Part shown: positions 21,486 through 31,284 of the stretch, in pieces
Layout: each line of letters starts with the position of its first letter
Position numbering within the stretch: the stretch's first letter is position 1
NCBI RefSeq assembly: GCF_013328205.1
Contig: NZ_JABULH010000001.1
Location: 821,610 to 885,609 of the forward strand
DNA: 64,000 nucleotides
Direction of reading: 5' to 3'
Source of the DNA: Sphingomonas hominis
GTDB lineage: Bacteria > Pseudomonadota > Alphaproteobacteria > Sphingomonadales > Sphingomonadaceae
Program-made: the position numbers and the translations under genes
Notes under the pieces: model-generated
Databases searched by the model: none
What the model was told of the DNA's origin: nothing
Seen by the model: the letters and a program-made list of their open reading frames with translations, nothing else

Positions 21486-21612
21486 GCGACAGCGTCCATT
21501 ACCCTGGCACCGCGAGAAGAGCCGCGCCGGTCGGCTTCGCTCTGCCGCAGCCGGGATCGCTGCGCAATCACGCGGTTGCGCAGGGAATGCGGCTGGTGGT
21601 AGCGGCGCGGGC

Positions 21613-21900
21613 ATGTCCGTAGACACAGCAACCGTTAAACGCGTGGCCAAGCTCGCGCGGATCGCGATCGGCGACGAGGAGGCGAGCCGCCTCGCGCCCG
21701 AACTCGGCAACATCCTCGGCTGGATCGAGCAATTGGGTGAGGTCGACACCTCGTCGGTGCAGCCGATGACCGCGGTGATCCCGAACCATCTGCGGCTGCG
21801 CGACGACGTGGTGACCGATGGCAACATCCGCACGCAGGTGCTCGCCAACGCGCCCCAGGCCGAGCACGGCTTCTTCACGGTTCCCAAGGTGATCGAATAG
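21613..21900 (+). CDS. gatC: Asp-tRNA(Asn)/Glu-tRNA(Gln) amidotransferase subunit C
   Basis: A 95-residue subunit. Typical blocks are [48 protein letters not shown] and [12 protein letters not shown]. GatC wraps around GatA and stabilises the GatA/GatB complex that converts misacylated Glu-tRNA(Gln) or Asp-tRNA(Asn) to the amide form. The last base of its stop is the first base of the gatA GTG start, so translation is coupled. Earlier in-frame starts would run into the divergent DUF3089 start. Confidence 0.95.
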   Translation: MSVDTATVKRVAKLARIAIGDEEASRLAPELGNILGWIEQLGEVDTSSVQPMTAVIPNHLRLRDDVVTDGNIRTQVLANAPQAEHGFFTVPKVIE

Positions 21901-23384
21901 TGAGCGAGCTGACCGACCTGGGTATCCGCCAGATCCGCGACGGCGTGGCGGGCGGCGACTTCTCCGCGCGCGAGGTGGCCGAGGCCTTCAACGCCGCGGT
22001 GGCGGCCGCGAAGCCGCTCAACGCGTTCATTGTCGAAACGCCCGACCACGCGCTCGCCGCGGCCGACAAGGTCGATGAGGCGCGCGCGGCAGGTGACACG
22101 CTGCCATCGATGGCGGGCGTGCCGATCGGGATGAAGGACCTGTTCTGCACCCGCGGCGTGCAGACAACCGCGGCGAGCCACATTCTTGAAAGCTTCAAGC
22201 CCGAATATGAGTCCACCGTTTCGCAGAAGCTGTGGGACGCGGGCGCAGGCATGCTCGGCAAGCTCAACCTCGACCAGTTCGCAATGGGGTCGTCGAATGA
22301 GACGAGCTATTTCGGCAACGTGATCAGCCCGTGGCGGCGCAACGACGGCGGCAATGCGCCCCTAGCGCCCGGCGGATCGTCGGGCGGCAGCGCGGCGGTC
22401 GTTGCGGGGCGGATCGCGCCCGGCGCAACGGGTACCGATACGGGCGGTTCGATCCGCCAGCCCGCGGCGTTCGTCGGCATTTCGGGCATCAAGCCGACCT
22501 ACGGGCGCTGCTCGCGCTGGGGCACGATCGCCTTTGCCTCCTCGCTTGATCAGGCGGGACCGATGGCACGCGACGTGCGCGACTGCGCGATCATGCTGGA
22601 GGCGATGAGCGGGTTCGATCCGAAGGACGCGACCTCGCTCGACCTGCCCGTACCCAAGTGGGAGGCCGGGCTGAACGCGAGCATGGCCGGCAAGCGCGTC
22701 GGCATCCCGCGCGAATACCGTGTCGACAACATGCCCGAGGAGATCGAGGCGTTGTGGCAGCAGGGGATCGCCTGGCTGCGTGACGCTGGTGCCGAGATTT
22801 TGGAGGTGTCGCTTCCGCACACGCGCTACGCGCTGCCGGCCTATTACATCATCGCGCCGGCCGAAGCATCGTCCAACCTGGCGCGTTACGACGGCGTGCG
22901 GTTCGGGCAGCGCGACCTGCCCGAGGGTGCGAACCTGCAGGACATGTACGCCGCGACGCGCGAGGCGGGGTTCGGCGACGAGGTGAAGCGTCGCATCCTG
23001 ATCGGTACCTACGTGCTGTCGGCGGGCTTCTACGATGCCTATTTCACGCAAGCATCGAAGGTCCGCGCGCTGATCGCGCAGGATTTCGAGCGCGCGTGGG
23101 AGCAATGCGACGTGCTGTTGACCCCGACCGCGCCGTCGGCCGCGTTCGAGCTGGGTGAGAAGAGCGCCGATCCGCTGGCGATGTACCTGAACGACGTCTT
23201 CACCGTGCCGTCGTCGCTGGCCGGGTTGCCGGCGATGAGCGTGCCGGGCGGGCTCGACAAGGCGGGGCTGCCGCTCGGGCTGCAGGTGATCGGTCGCGCG
23301 CTCGACGAGCAGGGCGTGTTGAACGCCGCGCTCGCGATCGAAGAGCGCGCGGGCTTCGTGGCGCGGCCGGAGCGCTGGTGGTGA
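21900..23384 (+). CDS. gatA: Asp-tRNA(Asn)/Glu-tRNA(Gln) amidotransferase subunit A
   Basis: A 494-residue amidase that releases ammonia from glutamine. The start is GTG, overlapping the gatC stop by one base. The Ser-cisSer-Lys triad is present: Lys79 in PIGMKDLF, the cis-Ser in [14 protein letters not shown] at about 160, and nucleophile Ser184 in [13 protein letters not shown]-terminal amidase features [13 protein letters not shown] and [11 protein letters not shown] follow. Length is as usual for GatA. gatB follows after 55 bases. Confidence 0.96.
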   Translation: MSELTDLGIRQIRDGVAGGDFSAREVAEAFNAAVAAAKPLNAFIVETPDHALAAADKVDEARAAGDTLPSMAGVPIGMKDLFCTRGVQTTAASHILESFKPEYESTVSQKLWDAGAGMLGKLNLDQFAMGSSNETSYFGNVISPWRRNDGGNAPLAPGGSSGGSAAVVAGRIAPGATGTDTGGSIRQPAAFVGISGIKPTYGRCSRWGTIAFASSLDQAGPMARDVRDCAIMLEAMSGFDPKDATSLDLPVPKWEAGLNASMAGKRVGIPREYRVDNMPEEIEALWQQGIAWLRDAGAEILEVSLPHTRYALPAYYIIAPAEASSNLARYDGVRFGQRDLPEGANLQDMYAATREAGFGDEVKRRILIGTYVLSAGFYDAYFTQASKVRALIAQDFERAWEQCDVLLTPTAPSAAFELGEKSADPLAMYLNDVFTVPSSLAGLPAMSVPGGLDKAGLPLGLQVIGRALDEQGVLNAALAIEERAGFVARPERWW

Positions 23385-23439
23385 TAGGCAGGCGTGCGAG
23401 CAAGGCTCGTGCGCCGTGGGTGGAAGCGGATTGACGACA

Positions 23440-24897
23440 ATGGAATCGACCTATCGCATCAAGGGCGCGACCGGGGACTGGGAGGTCGTGATCGGCCTGG
23501 AAGTCCACGCGCAGGTGACGAGCAACGCCAAGCTGTTCTCGGGTGCGGCAACCGCGTTCGGGGCCGAGCCGAACAGCCAGGTGAGCCTGGTCGACGCGGC
23601 GATGCCGGGGATGCTGCCGGTGCCCAACCGCGAGTGCATCCGCCAGGCGGTACGCACCGGGCTGGCGATCGACGCTCAGATCAACAAATGGTCGCGGTTC
23701 GATCGGAAGAATTACTTCTACGCCGATCTGCCGCAGGGTTATCAGATCAGCCAGCTCTACCATCCGCTGGTCGGCGAAGGCGCGATCGAGATTGAGGACG
23801 GCGACGCGGTCAAAACGATCGGGGTCGAGCGCATCCACGTCGAGCAGGACGCGGGCAAGCTGATGCACGACCAGCATCCGACGCGCTCCTACGTCGACCT
23901 CAACCGGTCAGGCGTGGCGCTGATGGAGATCGTCAGCCGCCCGGACATGCGCTCGCCCGCGGAAGCCGGGGCGTATCTGACGAAGCTGCGCTCGATCCTG
24001 CGCTACGTCGGGTCGTGCGACGGCAACATGGACCAGGGATCGATGCGCGCCGACGTCAACGTGAGCGTGCGCAAGCCGGGTGACGAACTCGGCACACGTA
24101 CCGAGACGAAGAACGTCAACTCGGTCCGTTTCGTGATGGCCGCGATCGAGCATGAGGCGAAGCGGCAGGTTGAGGTGCTTGAGGACGGCGGCGCGATCCA
24201 GCAGGAGACGCGGCTGTTCAACCCCGATACGGGCACGACGCGGTCGATGCGGTCGAAGGAAGACGCGCACGATTACCGCTATTTCCCCGATCCCGATCTG
24301 CTGCCGCTCGAACTCGACGATGCCTTTCTCGAGGAGTGCCGCGCGTCGCTGCCCGAACTGCCCGATGCCAAGCGCAAGCGGTATGAGGCGTTAGGGATCA
24401 GCGCCTATGCCGCCAACGTCCTAACCGCCGAGGTCGAGAGCGCGCGCTGGTTCGACGCGCTGCTGGAGACGGGTGCGGCGCCGGTCGCAGCGGCAAATTG
24501 GGTGACAAGCGAGCTGTTCGGTGCACTGAACCGCCTTGGCAAGTCGATCGGCGATAGTCCGGTGCAGCCGGGGCAGGCGGCGGAGCTGCTCGCGCTGGTG
24601 GCGGACGGCACGTTGTCGGGCAGTCTTGCCAAGCAGGTGTTCGAGGCGATGCTGGAAACGCGCGACGCGCCGGGCAAGATCGTCGAGGAACGCGGGCTCA
24701 AGCAGACCAGCGACACGGGCGCGATCGAGGTGGTGATTGCCGACGTGCTGGCGAAGAACCCCAAGCAGCTCGAGCAATATCGCGGTGGCAAGGAAACGCT
24801 GTTTGGCTTCTTCGTCGGTCAGACGATGAAGGCGATGGCTGGCAAAGCCAATCCGCAGGTGGTCAACGATCTGCTGAACAAGGCGCTGGCAAACTAA
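23440..24897 (+). CDS. gatB: Asp-tRNA(Asn)/Glu-tRNA(Gln) amidotransferase subunit B
   Basis: A 485-residue subunit that activates and amidates the mischarged tRNA. The ATG at 23440 gives the N terminus MESTYRIKG before the conserved [12 protein letters not shown]; a GTG at 23416 is a possible longer start. Other blocks are [39 protein letters not shown] and, at the C terminus, the YqeY-like tail domain ending in [16 protein letters not shown], which contacts tRNA. gatA is 55 bases upstream. A hairpin at 24913-24947 probably ends the gatCAB transcript. Confidence 0.96.
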   Translation: MESTYRIKGATGDWEVVIGLEVHAQVTSNAKLFSGAATAFGAEPNSQVSLVDAAMPGMLPVPNRECIRQAVRTGLAIDAQINKWSRFDRKNYFYADLPQGYQISQLYHPLVGEGAIEIEDGDAVKTIGVERIHVEQDAGKLMHDQHPTRSYVDLNRSGVALMEIVSRPDMRSPAEAGAYLTKLRSILRYVGSCDGNMDQGSMRADVNVSVRKPGDELGTRTETKNVNSVRFVMAAIEHEAKRQVEVLEDGGAIQQETRLFNPDTGTTRSMRSKEDAHDYRYFPDPDLLPLELDDAFLEECRASLPELPDAKRKRYEALGISAYAANVLTAEVESARWFDALLETGAAPVAAANWVTSELFGALNRLGKSIGDSPVQPGQAAELLALVADGTLSGSLAKQVFEAMLETRDAPGKIVEERGLKQTSDTGAIEVVIADVLAKNPKQLEQYRGGKETLFGFFVGQTMKAMAGKANPQVVNDLLNKALAN

Positions 24898-24912
24898 CTT
24901 GCGGTGGTGAAC

Positions 24913-24947
24913 CGAGGGTCGGCCGCCATCAGCGAGACCGACCCTCG
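24913..24947. terminator. Hairpin between gatB and a convergent small gene
   Basis: A perfect 10-base stem (24913-24922 with 24938-24947) and 15-base loop lies 15 bases after gatB and just before the stop of the opposing gene. There is no T-run, so intrinsic termination is uncertain. Confidence 0.4.
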
Positions 24948-24952
24948 AGCGG

Positions 24953-25156
24953 TTACTGCTGCGTGTCGTCCTGGTTCTTCACCTCGCCGCCGGTACCGCT
25001 ATTGCCGTCGAACTCGCCGGTGTCGGTGAACATCGCGGGCTCCGAGCCGCCTTCGCCGCGCTCAACCGCGTCGCTGCGTGCCTCGACGGCCTGCTGGATG
25101 TCGGGGCGCTCGTCATCGCGGTTGGGCGTCACGTCTACTGTCTTTGGATCGGTCAT
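24953..25156 (-). CDS. Small acidic hypothetical protein
   Basis: A 67-residue, highly charged and probably disordered protein (MTDPKTVDVTPNRDD at the start, EVKNQDDTQQ at the end), with no hydrophobic segment. The ATG at 25156 has TGAGG eight bases upstream. It follows another small gene on the same strand with a seven-base gap. The same frame stays open for far longer upstream, but that is the opposite strand of trigger factor and is not coding. Function unknown; small disordered proteins of this type are often stress-related, which is only a guess. Confidence 0.62.
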   Translation of the reverse strand: MTDPKTVDVTPNRDDERPDIQQAVEARSDAVERGEGGSEPAMFTDTGEFDGNSGTGGEVKNQDDTQQ

Positions 25157-25163
25157 AGCGGCC

Positions 25164-25328
25164 TCAGATGGTCGGGTTCGCGGGGGCGGGCATCTCGTTC
25201 GGCGCGCCCGGGCTTGGCATGTCGATGTCGGGTCCGGGCGGCGACACTTCCGGCGGCGGTACGTCGGGCTGCGCGGGTTGGGTCGGCTGCGGCACGTCGG
25301 CGGGCAGATCGCCTGGGTTGGTGGCCAT
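25164..25328 (-). CDS. Small proline-rich hypothetical protein
   Basis: A 54-residue protein, over 30 percent proline, starting MATNPGDLPADVPQP and ending EMPAPANPTI. A strong ribosome-binding site (AAGGAGAC) lies about eight bases before the ATG at 25328, which is the best argument that it is real. It forms a two-gene unit with the acidic 67-residue protein. No domain is recognised and the protein is expected to be disordered. Confidence 0.6.
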   Translation of the reverse strand: MATNPGDLPADVPQPTQPAQPDVPPPEVSPPGPDIDMPSPGAPNEMPAPANPTI

Positions 25329-25385
25329 GTGTTCGTCTCCTTCGCTGGTCTGAACGCCGTGCGGCAAGCTTCGGTTGCCGCCGCG

Positions 25386-25413
25386 CTTGCTCCCGCGGTT
25401 TCCACGGTATAGA
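25386..25413 (+). promoter_or_regulatory. Putative tRNA-Leu promoter
   Basis: CTTGCT (25386-25391) and TATAGA (25408-25413) with a 16-base spacer, ending 24 bases before the tRNA. It matches the alphaproteobacterial CTTGNN-TATAG pattern. Confidence 0.5.
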
Positions 25414-25437
25414 GGCGCGCGACCGACGGTGTCCTGT

Positions 25438-25522
25438 GCGGGCGTGGCGGAACTGGTAGACGCAGCAGGTTTAGGTCCTGCCATCGCAAGATGTGGGGGT
25501 TCGAGTCCCTTCGCCCGCACCA
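25438..25522 (+). tRNA. tRNA-Leu (anticodon TAG)
   Basis: Acceptor arms GCGGGCG (25438-25444) and CGCCCGC (25512-25518) pair fully, followed by encoded ACCA. The anticodon stem GCAGG/CCTGC carries loop TTTAGGT, giving anticodon TAG. A long variable arm, as in class II tRNAs, and the T-arm GGTTCGAGTCC are present. It decodes CUA and, by wobble, other CUN leucine codons. Confidence 0.96.
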
Positions 25523-25582
25523 GTCCCGCGACTTGCTCGCGGGTGCCACCATCAACGATATTCCTAGAAGCGAAGGCGTAAC

Positions 25583-27283
25583 ATGCAGACTGTGGAGACG
25601 TTGAACGAGGGGCTGAAGCGCGTCTACACCCTCACCATCCCCGCCGCCGAGATCGCGAAGAAGGTCGACGCCGAGCTGAAGCGCGTCGCTCCGCAGATCC
25701 GCATGCCCGGTTTCCGTCCCGGCAAGGTGCCCGCCAATCTGGTGCGCAAGATGCATGGCCCCGCGCTGATGCAGGAAGCGCTCAACACCTCGATCCAGGA
25801 CGGCGTGCAGTCGCTGATCGCCGAGAAGCAGCTGCGTCCCGCGACCCAGCCCTCGGTCGAACTCGCCGACGGATATGAGGAAGGCAAGGACGCCGAGCTC
25901 AAGGTCGAGCTGGAAGTGCTGCCGCAGGTGTCGACGCCCGCGATCGACGCGCTGAAGCTCGAGCGCTTGAGCGTGCCGGTTGCCGACGAGGCGGTCGACG
26001 CGCACCTGCAGAAGTTCGCCGACCAGCAGAAGAAGTGGGACGACGCTGGCGAGAAGGCTGCCGAGCAGGGCGATCTCGTCACCGTCGACTTCGTCGGCAA
26101 GACGACCGATGGCGTGGCGTTCGAGGGCGGCACCGGCGAGGATATGGCGGTCGAGATCGGCTCCGGCCGTCTGATTCCTGGGTTCGAGGATCAGGTTGTC
26201 GGTGCGAAGGCCGGTGAAGAGCGTCAGATCAAGGTGACCTTCCCGGAGGACTATCCGGCCAAGGAGCTCGCCGGGCAGGACGCGACCTTCGACCTGACGA
26301 TCAAGTCGGTGAAGACTGCTGGCGAGAGCGTGATCGACGACGAGCTCGCGACCAACTTGGGGCTTGAGAGCCTGGAGCAGCTGCGCGGTCTGCTGAAGGG
26401 GCAGATCGAGCAAGAACACAACGGGCTGACGCGCACCCACATGAAGCGCAAGCTGCTCGATCAGCTCGCCGAAGGGCACGACTTCGAAGTGCCGCCGTCG
26501 ATGGTCGAGGCGGAGTTCAACCAGATCTGGTCGCAGCTCCAGCACGAAGCGACGCACGAGCCCGATCCGCAGGCGGCACTCGCCGAAATGGAAGCCGAGC
26601 GCGACGATTACCGCAAGATTGCCGAGCGCCGCGTGCGTCTGGGCCTGCTCCTGTCGGAGATCGGCCAGGCGAACGGCGTCGAGGTCAGCCAACAGGAAAT
26701 GCAGCGACTGATCATGCAGGCCGCGCAGCAATATCCGGCCGAGCAGCGCCAGCAGTTCGTCCAGTATGTGCAGCAGGAGCCGATGGCTGCCGCCCAGCTG
26801 CGCGCGCCGCTGTACGAGGACAAGGTCGTCGACTTCCTGTTCGAAAAGGCCGAGATCACCGATCGCGAGACGACGCGTGAGGAGCTGGAGGCCGCGATCG
26901 AGAGTGAGGACGGCTTCGCGACCGGTACCCACACGCACGATCACGACAACCACAAGCCCAAGCAGAAGGCGAAGAAGGAAGTGGCCGAGCCCGCGACCGA
27001 CGAAGACGCCGCTGCCGAGGTGACCGAGGCAGAGCCGGCGAAGAAGGCTGCCAAGAAGCCGACGGCCAAGGGCGACAATGCCGGCGTCGAGTCGACCGAC
27101 GCCGAGGCCGCGCCGGCCAAGAAGCCGCGCGCCAAGAAGGGTGCGCCGGTCGAGGCCGAGACGCAGGTTCTCGAAGCATCGCCCGAGGCGGCAGAAGCAG
27201 CGGAAGGCACGACGGCGCCGGACGAGGCCGCACCCGCTGCCAAGAAGCCGCGCGCGAAGAAGGCGCCCGCGACCGAAGCGTGA
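25583..27283 (+). CDS. tig: Trigger factor with long C-terminal tail
   Basis: A 566-residue ribosome-associated chaperone and peptidyl-prolyl isomerase. The ribosome-binding signature GFRPGKVP is at residues 43-50. The FKBP-like domain runs from about 160 to 245 (GDLVTVDFVGKT, GSGRLIPGFEDQVVGAK, TFPEDYPAKELAGQ). The helical chaperone domain ends near 440. The usual family length is about 430-450; here about 120 more residues follow: a His-rich patch (THTHDHDNH, about 449-457) and then a Lys/Ala/Pro/Glu-rich tail with KKPRAKK twice. It lies upstream of clpP as in most bacteria, but a glycosyltransferase gene is inserted between them. Confidence 0.95.
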   Translation: MQTVETLNEGLKRVYTLTIPAAEIAKKVDAELKRVAPQIRMPGFRPGKVPANLVRKMHGPALMQEALNTSIQDGVQSLIAEKQLRPATQPSVELADGYEEGKDAELKVELEVLPQVSTPAIDALKLERLSVPVADEAVDAHLQKFADQQKKWDDAGEKAAEQGDLVTVDFVGKTTDGVAFEGGTGEDMAVEIGSGRLIPGFEDQVVGAKAGEERQIKVTFPEDYPAKELAGQDATFDLTIKSVKTAGESVIDDELATNLGLESLEQLRGLLKGQIEQEHNGLTRTHMKRKLLDQLAEGHDFEVPPSMVEAEFNQIWSQLQHEATHEPDPQAALAEMEAERDDYRKIAERRVRLGLLLSEIGQANGVEVSQQEMQRLIMQAAQQYPAEQRQQFVQYVQQEPMAAAQLRAPLYEDKVVDFLFEKAEITDRETTREELEAAIESEDGFATGTHTHDHDNHKPKQKAKKEVAEPATDEDAAAEVTEAEPAKKAAKKPTAKGDNAGVESTDAEAAPAKKPRAKKGAPVEAETQVLEASPEAAEAAEGTTAPDEAAPAAKKPRAKKAPATEA

Positions 27284-27316
27284 TGTTAAGGGGTGGGCGC
27301 TAGTTACTGGCGCTCA

Positions 27317-27335
27317 CCCGCGGCATCGTCGCGGG
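27317..27335 (+). terminator. Weak hairpin after trigger factor gene
   Basis: CCCGCG and CGCGGG pair around a seven-base loop 34 bases after the tig stop, followed by a T-containing but not T-rich stretch. Confidence 0.3.
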
Positions 27336-27388
27336 CTGTGTTCCTTCAGTCTGGAGCGTTGCCGCGGTGATGCTCGATCGGGTGTTCA

Positions 27389-28327
27389 GTGCCGCCATCA
27401 ACCGCTCCGACGATCGCCGTGCTGCTGCCTTGCTACAATGAGGAAGCCGCGATCGCGCAGACTGTAGCGGATTTCCGCTCAGCGCTGCCCGGTGCCGCGA
27501 TCTACGTTTACGATAATAACAGCCGCGACCGGACAGTCGAGGTAGCGCGCGCTGCCGGCGCGATTGTCCGGACCGAGCGTATCCAGGGCAAGGGCGCGGT
27601 GGTGCGGCGCATGTTCGCCGACGTCGATGCCGACGTCTACGTGATGGCGGACGGCGACGCGACCTACGATGCCGCATCGGCGCCAGCACTGGTCGCGCGA
27701 TTGCTCGACGAACAGCTCGACATGGTGGTCGGCAGCCGCGTGCACGAGGCGGTCGAGGCGTATCGCCGCGGGCATCAGTTCGGCAACGCGATGCTGACGG
27801 GCATGCTCGCGCGGCTGTTCGGCCGCAGCTTCAGCGACATCTTATCAGGCTACCGCGTCTTCTCGCGCCGGTTCGTGAAAAGCTTCCCGGTCTTGTCGGT
27901 CGGGTTCGAGATTGAGACCGAGATCAGCGTGCATGCGCTTGAGTTGAAGATGCCGGTCGCCGAAGTCTCGACGCCCTATTTTGCTCGGCCCGAGGGTTCC
28001 GCATCGAAGCTGTCGACTTACCGCGACGGCTGGCGCATCCTCGGGACGATCGTGACGCTTTATCGGATCGAGCGGCCGTTGTGGTTCTTCGGCGGTCTGG
28101 GTGGCTTGCTGGCGCTGCTCGCTGTCGTGCTCGCGGTGCCGCTCGGCATCACTTATGCCGAGACGGGTTTGGTGCCGCGCGTGCCGACGGCCATCTTGGT
28201 CACCGGTCTGGTCATCATTGCGACACTGGCGTTCTTCGCCAGCTTGATCCTCGATACGGTGGTGCGCGGGCGTCGCGAGGTGCGCCGGCTGGCCTATCTC
28301 GGGCATCCGGCGCCGCGGCCTTCTTGA
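27389..28327 (+). CDS. Glycosyltransferase family 2 (dolichyl-phosphate-mannose-synthase-like)
   Basis: A 312-residue membrane glycosyltransferase. The GTG at 27389 is the only start close to the conserved N terminus IAVLLPCYNEE. Further GT2 motifs are DNNSRDRT, MADGDATYD (metal and sugar-nucleotide binding) and the acceptor-side DILSGYRVFSRRFVKSFP. The last 70 residues hold two transmembrane helices, so it is anchored in the inner membrane and probably glycosylates a lipid carrier at the cytoplasmic face. It lies between tig and clpP, on the same strand, but shows no functional link to them. Confidence 0.88.
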   Translation: MPPSTAPTIAVLLPCYNEEAAIAQTVADFRSALPGAAIYVYDNNSRDRTVEVARAAGAIVRTERIQGKGAVVRRMFADVDADVYVMADGDATYDAASAPALVARLLDEQLDMVVGSRVHEAVEAYRRGHQFGNAMLTGMLARLFGRSFSDILSGYRVFSRRFVKSFPVLSVGFEIETEISVHALELKMPVAEVSTPYFARPEGSASKLSTYRDGWRILGTIVTLYRIERPLWFFGGLGGLLALLAVVLAVPLGITYAETGLVPRVPTAILVTGLVIIATLAFFASLILDTVVRGRREVRRLAYLGHPAPRPS

Positions 28328-28366
28328 TCCCAGCCAGCCTCCCAATCTCTACCGCCCACGTTGGGG

Positions 28367-28395
28367 CTTGAACAAGCCTGCGCCAGCGACGATGT
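28367..28395 (+). promoter_or_regulatory. Possible heat-shock (sigma-32-type) promoter of clpP
   Basis: CTTGAA (28367-28372) followed after 15 bases by GACGATGT (28388-28395) resembles the CTTGAA / CCCCATNT heat-shock pattern, 31 bases upstream of clpP. The -10 half is imperfect. Confidence 0.4.
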
Positions 28396-28425
28396 TGCAG
28401 GTCTTCCCTTCAAGAGAGTTTTTCC

Positions 28426-29115
28426 ATGCACAATCCGTTCGACAACGGCGATTTCGCGGGCAAGTTGGCGAGCGCCGGCGTCGGCCTCCAGCCGACCCAG
28501 GCCGGGCTGGTTCCGATCGTGATCGAGCAGTCGAACCGCGGTGAGCGTTCGTTCGACATCTTCTCGCGCCTGCTGCGCGAGCGCATCGTGTTCGTGACCG
28601 GCGGCGTCGAGGACGGCATGGCCTCGCTCATCACCGCGCAGTTGCTGTTCCTTGAGTCGGAGAACCCGAAGAAGGACATCTTCATGTACATCAACTCGCC
28701 AGGCGGCGTCGTCACGGCGGGCATGGCGATCCACGACACGATGCAATACATTCGGCCGCGTGTCGGCACGGTCTGCATCGGGCAGGCGGCATCGATGGGC
28801 AGCTTTCTGCTGGCATCCGGAGAGCCGGGCATGCGCGTCGCGCTTACCAACGCGCGCATCATGATTCACCAGCCATCGGGCGGCGCGCAGGGCATGGCGT
28901 CGGACATCGAGATCCAGGCCAAGGAGATCCTGCGCATCCGCAAGCGGATGAACGAGCTCTACAGCCAATATACCGGTCAGCCGCTGGAGGAGATTGAGCG
29001 TCGCATGGACCGCGACACGTTCCTTGAGGCCAACGAAGCCAGGGACTTCGGGCTGATCGACGAGGTGTTCGACAAGCGGCCTGCACCGGCTGACGACGTG
29101 GCGGCTGCCGCCTGA
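28426..29115 (+). CDS. clpP: ATP-dependent Clp protease proteolytic subunit
   Basis: A 229-residue serine protease subunit that forms the tetradecameric chamber working with ClpX or ClpA. The triad is Ser123 (GQAASMGSF), His148 ([10 protein letters not shown]) and Asp197 (RRMDRDTFL). The first 25 residues form the usual propeptide and axial loop region. It is followed after 94 bases by clpX in the same direction. A sigma-32-like promoter lies just upstream, in line with heat-shock control of this gene in many proteobacteria. Confidence 0.96.
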   Translation: MHNPFDNGDFAGKLASAGVGLQPTQAGLVPIVIEQSNRGERSFDIFSRLLRERIVFVTGGVEDGMASLITAQLLFLESENPKKDIFMYINSPGGVVTAGMAIHDTMQYIRPRVGTVCIGQAASMGSFLLASGEPGMRVALTNARIMIHQPSGGAQGMASDIEIQAKEILRIRKRMNELYSQYTGQPLEEIERRMDRDTFLEANEARDFGLIDEVFDKRPAPADDVAAAA

Positions 29116-29209
29116 GCGGCGCCACGCCGCAACGGCATTGCCCACTGAACGAGGGGCGGGTTACCATGCCTGCCCCACCATACCGCGGATGCGCGGGAAG
29201 GATGATTGA

Positions 29210-30478
<1,269 letters not shown>

Positions 30479-30503
30479 CTCCTCGCTCCGCGAAACTCTA
30501 GGA

Positions 30504-30537
30504 GGGCGCTGCCGGCTTGTTCGGCGGCGCCCTTTCT
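30504..30537 (+). terminator. Rho-independent terminator after clpX
   Basis: An 11-base GC-rich stem with one G-T pair (30504-30514 with 30522-30532) and a seven-base loop, followed by TTTCT. Confidence 0.75.
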
Positions 30538-30612
30538 CGTTGGTGGGTGCCCGATCAGCGGAACGAAGAACGGCGCGTGCGATTGTCTTGGCGGACAACG
30601 GGAGCATGGTTC

Positions 30613-30972
30613 GTGGACGACAATCGCGTGTGGAGTTTCGAGGAAAGCCTGTGGACGGCGACGCCCGAGCATTACGAAGAGTCAATCGACGACGAATGCC
30701 TGATGGTGCTGCCCGAGCCGCCGTTCGTGATGAGCGGGCAGCAGGCGATCGAGGCGGTGAAGAAGACGCCGCGGTGGGACAAGGTCGAGTTGAGCGAGCG
30801 TCAGGTGGCGCGGCCGCAGGAAGGGCTGATCGTCGTTGCCTATCACGTCGCGGCATCGCGTGGGGATGAACAGTACGCGGCTTATTGTACCTCGACCTAT
30901 CGCTGGTTGTCGCATGAGAATTGGCGGGTGGTGCAGCACCAGCAGATGGTGCCGCTGACCTCCAACGGTTGA
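30613..30972 (+). CDS. DUF4440-like (SnoaL/NTF2-fold) small protein
   Basis: A 119-residue protein. The GTG at 30613 has GGGAG eight bases upstream and lies after the clpX terminator, so I prefer it to the longer frame. The sequence VWSFEESLWTATPEHYEESIDDECLMVLPEPPFVMSG, given here only in part, has the pattern of NTF2-like DUF4440 proteins: an N-terminal helix pair, then the strand QEGLIVVAYHVAA and STYRWLSHENWRVVQHQQ. No catalytic residues can be named. It is bounded on both sides by terminators and is likely a single-gene unit. Confidence 0.7.
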   Translation: MDDNRVWSFEESLWTATPEHYEESIDDECLMVLPEPPFVMSGQQAIEAVKKTPRWDKVELSERQVARPQEGLIVVAYHVAASRGDEQYAAYCTSTYRWLSHENWRVVQHQQMVPLTSNG

Positions 30973-30980
30973 TCGAGACG

Positions 30981-31002
30981 GCACCTCGCTGCAGCGAGGT
31001 GC
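30981..31002. terminator. Bidirectional hairpin terminator
   Basis: A perfect 22-base palindrome between convergent genes. On the plus strand it is followed by CCGTTTCT. Confidence 0.6.
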
Positions 31003-31008
31003 CCGTTT

Positions 31009-31284
31009 CTAGTTGCTGGTTGGGCGCAGGCTGGCGGCGAGTGCAATTCCGGCAGTCAGTTGAGCCAAACCGTAGAGGCGACGCCGAGTTGGTTTTCCGC
31101 CGAACGGCGAGACCAAGGCGTCGACGGGGCGGAGATCTGATCGCCATAGGTCGACATGGCGGGTCGGCTGGAGCAGGCCGAGCAGGCCGTCGCCGATCAT
31201 GAACACCGCGGCCATCTCGCTTGCGCGTTTCATGCCAAGAGTAATGTTGTCATCGCCGGCGTTGACGGATGTGCGCTCGTTCAT
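31009..31284 (-). CDS. Small membrane protein, function unknown
   Basis: A 91-residue protein whose ATG at 31284 overlaps the stop of the upstream M1 peptidase (ATGA), supporting that it is translated. It has a hydrophobic segment near residues 24-38 (MAAVFMIGDGLLGLL) and a second near 70-86 (LYGLAQLTAGIALAASL), with the loop GGKPTRRR between them. This is consistent with a small inner-membrane protein with two passes. No family is recognised. It is the second gene of a two-gene operon with the peptidase. Confidence 0.65.
   Translation of the reverse strand: MNERTSVNAGDDNITLGMKRASEMAAVFMIGDGLLGLLQPTRHVDLWRSDLRPVDALVSPFGGKPTRRRLYGLAQLTAGIALAASLRPTSN

Noticed and set aside
25157-26953. Minus-strand extension of the 67-residue gene through trigger factor
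   Set aside because: The upstream part is the complement of tig and shows Leu/Gly/Arg shadow composition; only the last 67 codons after a proper ribosome-binding site are kept.
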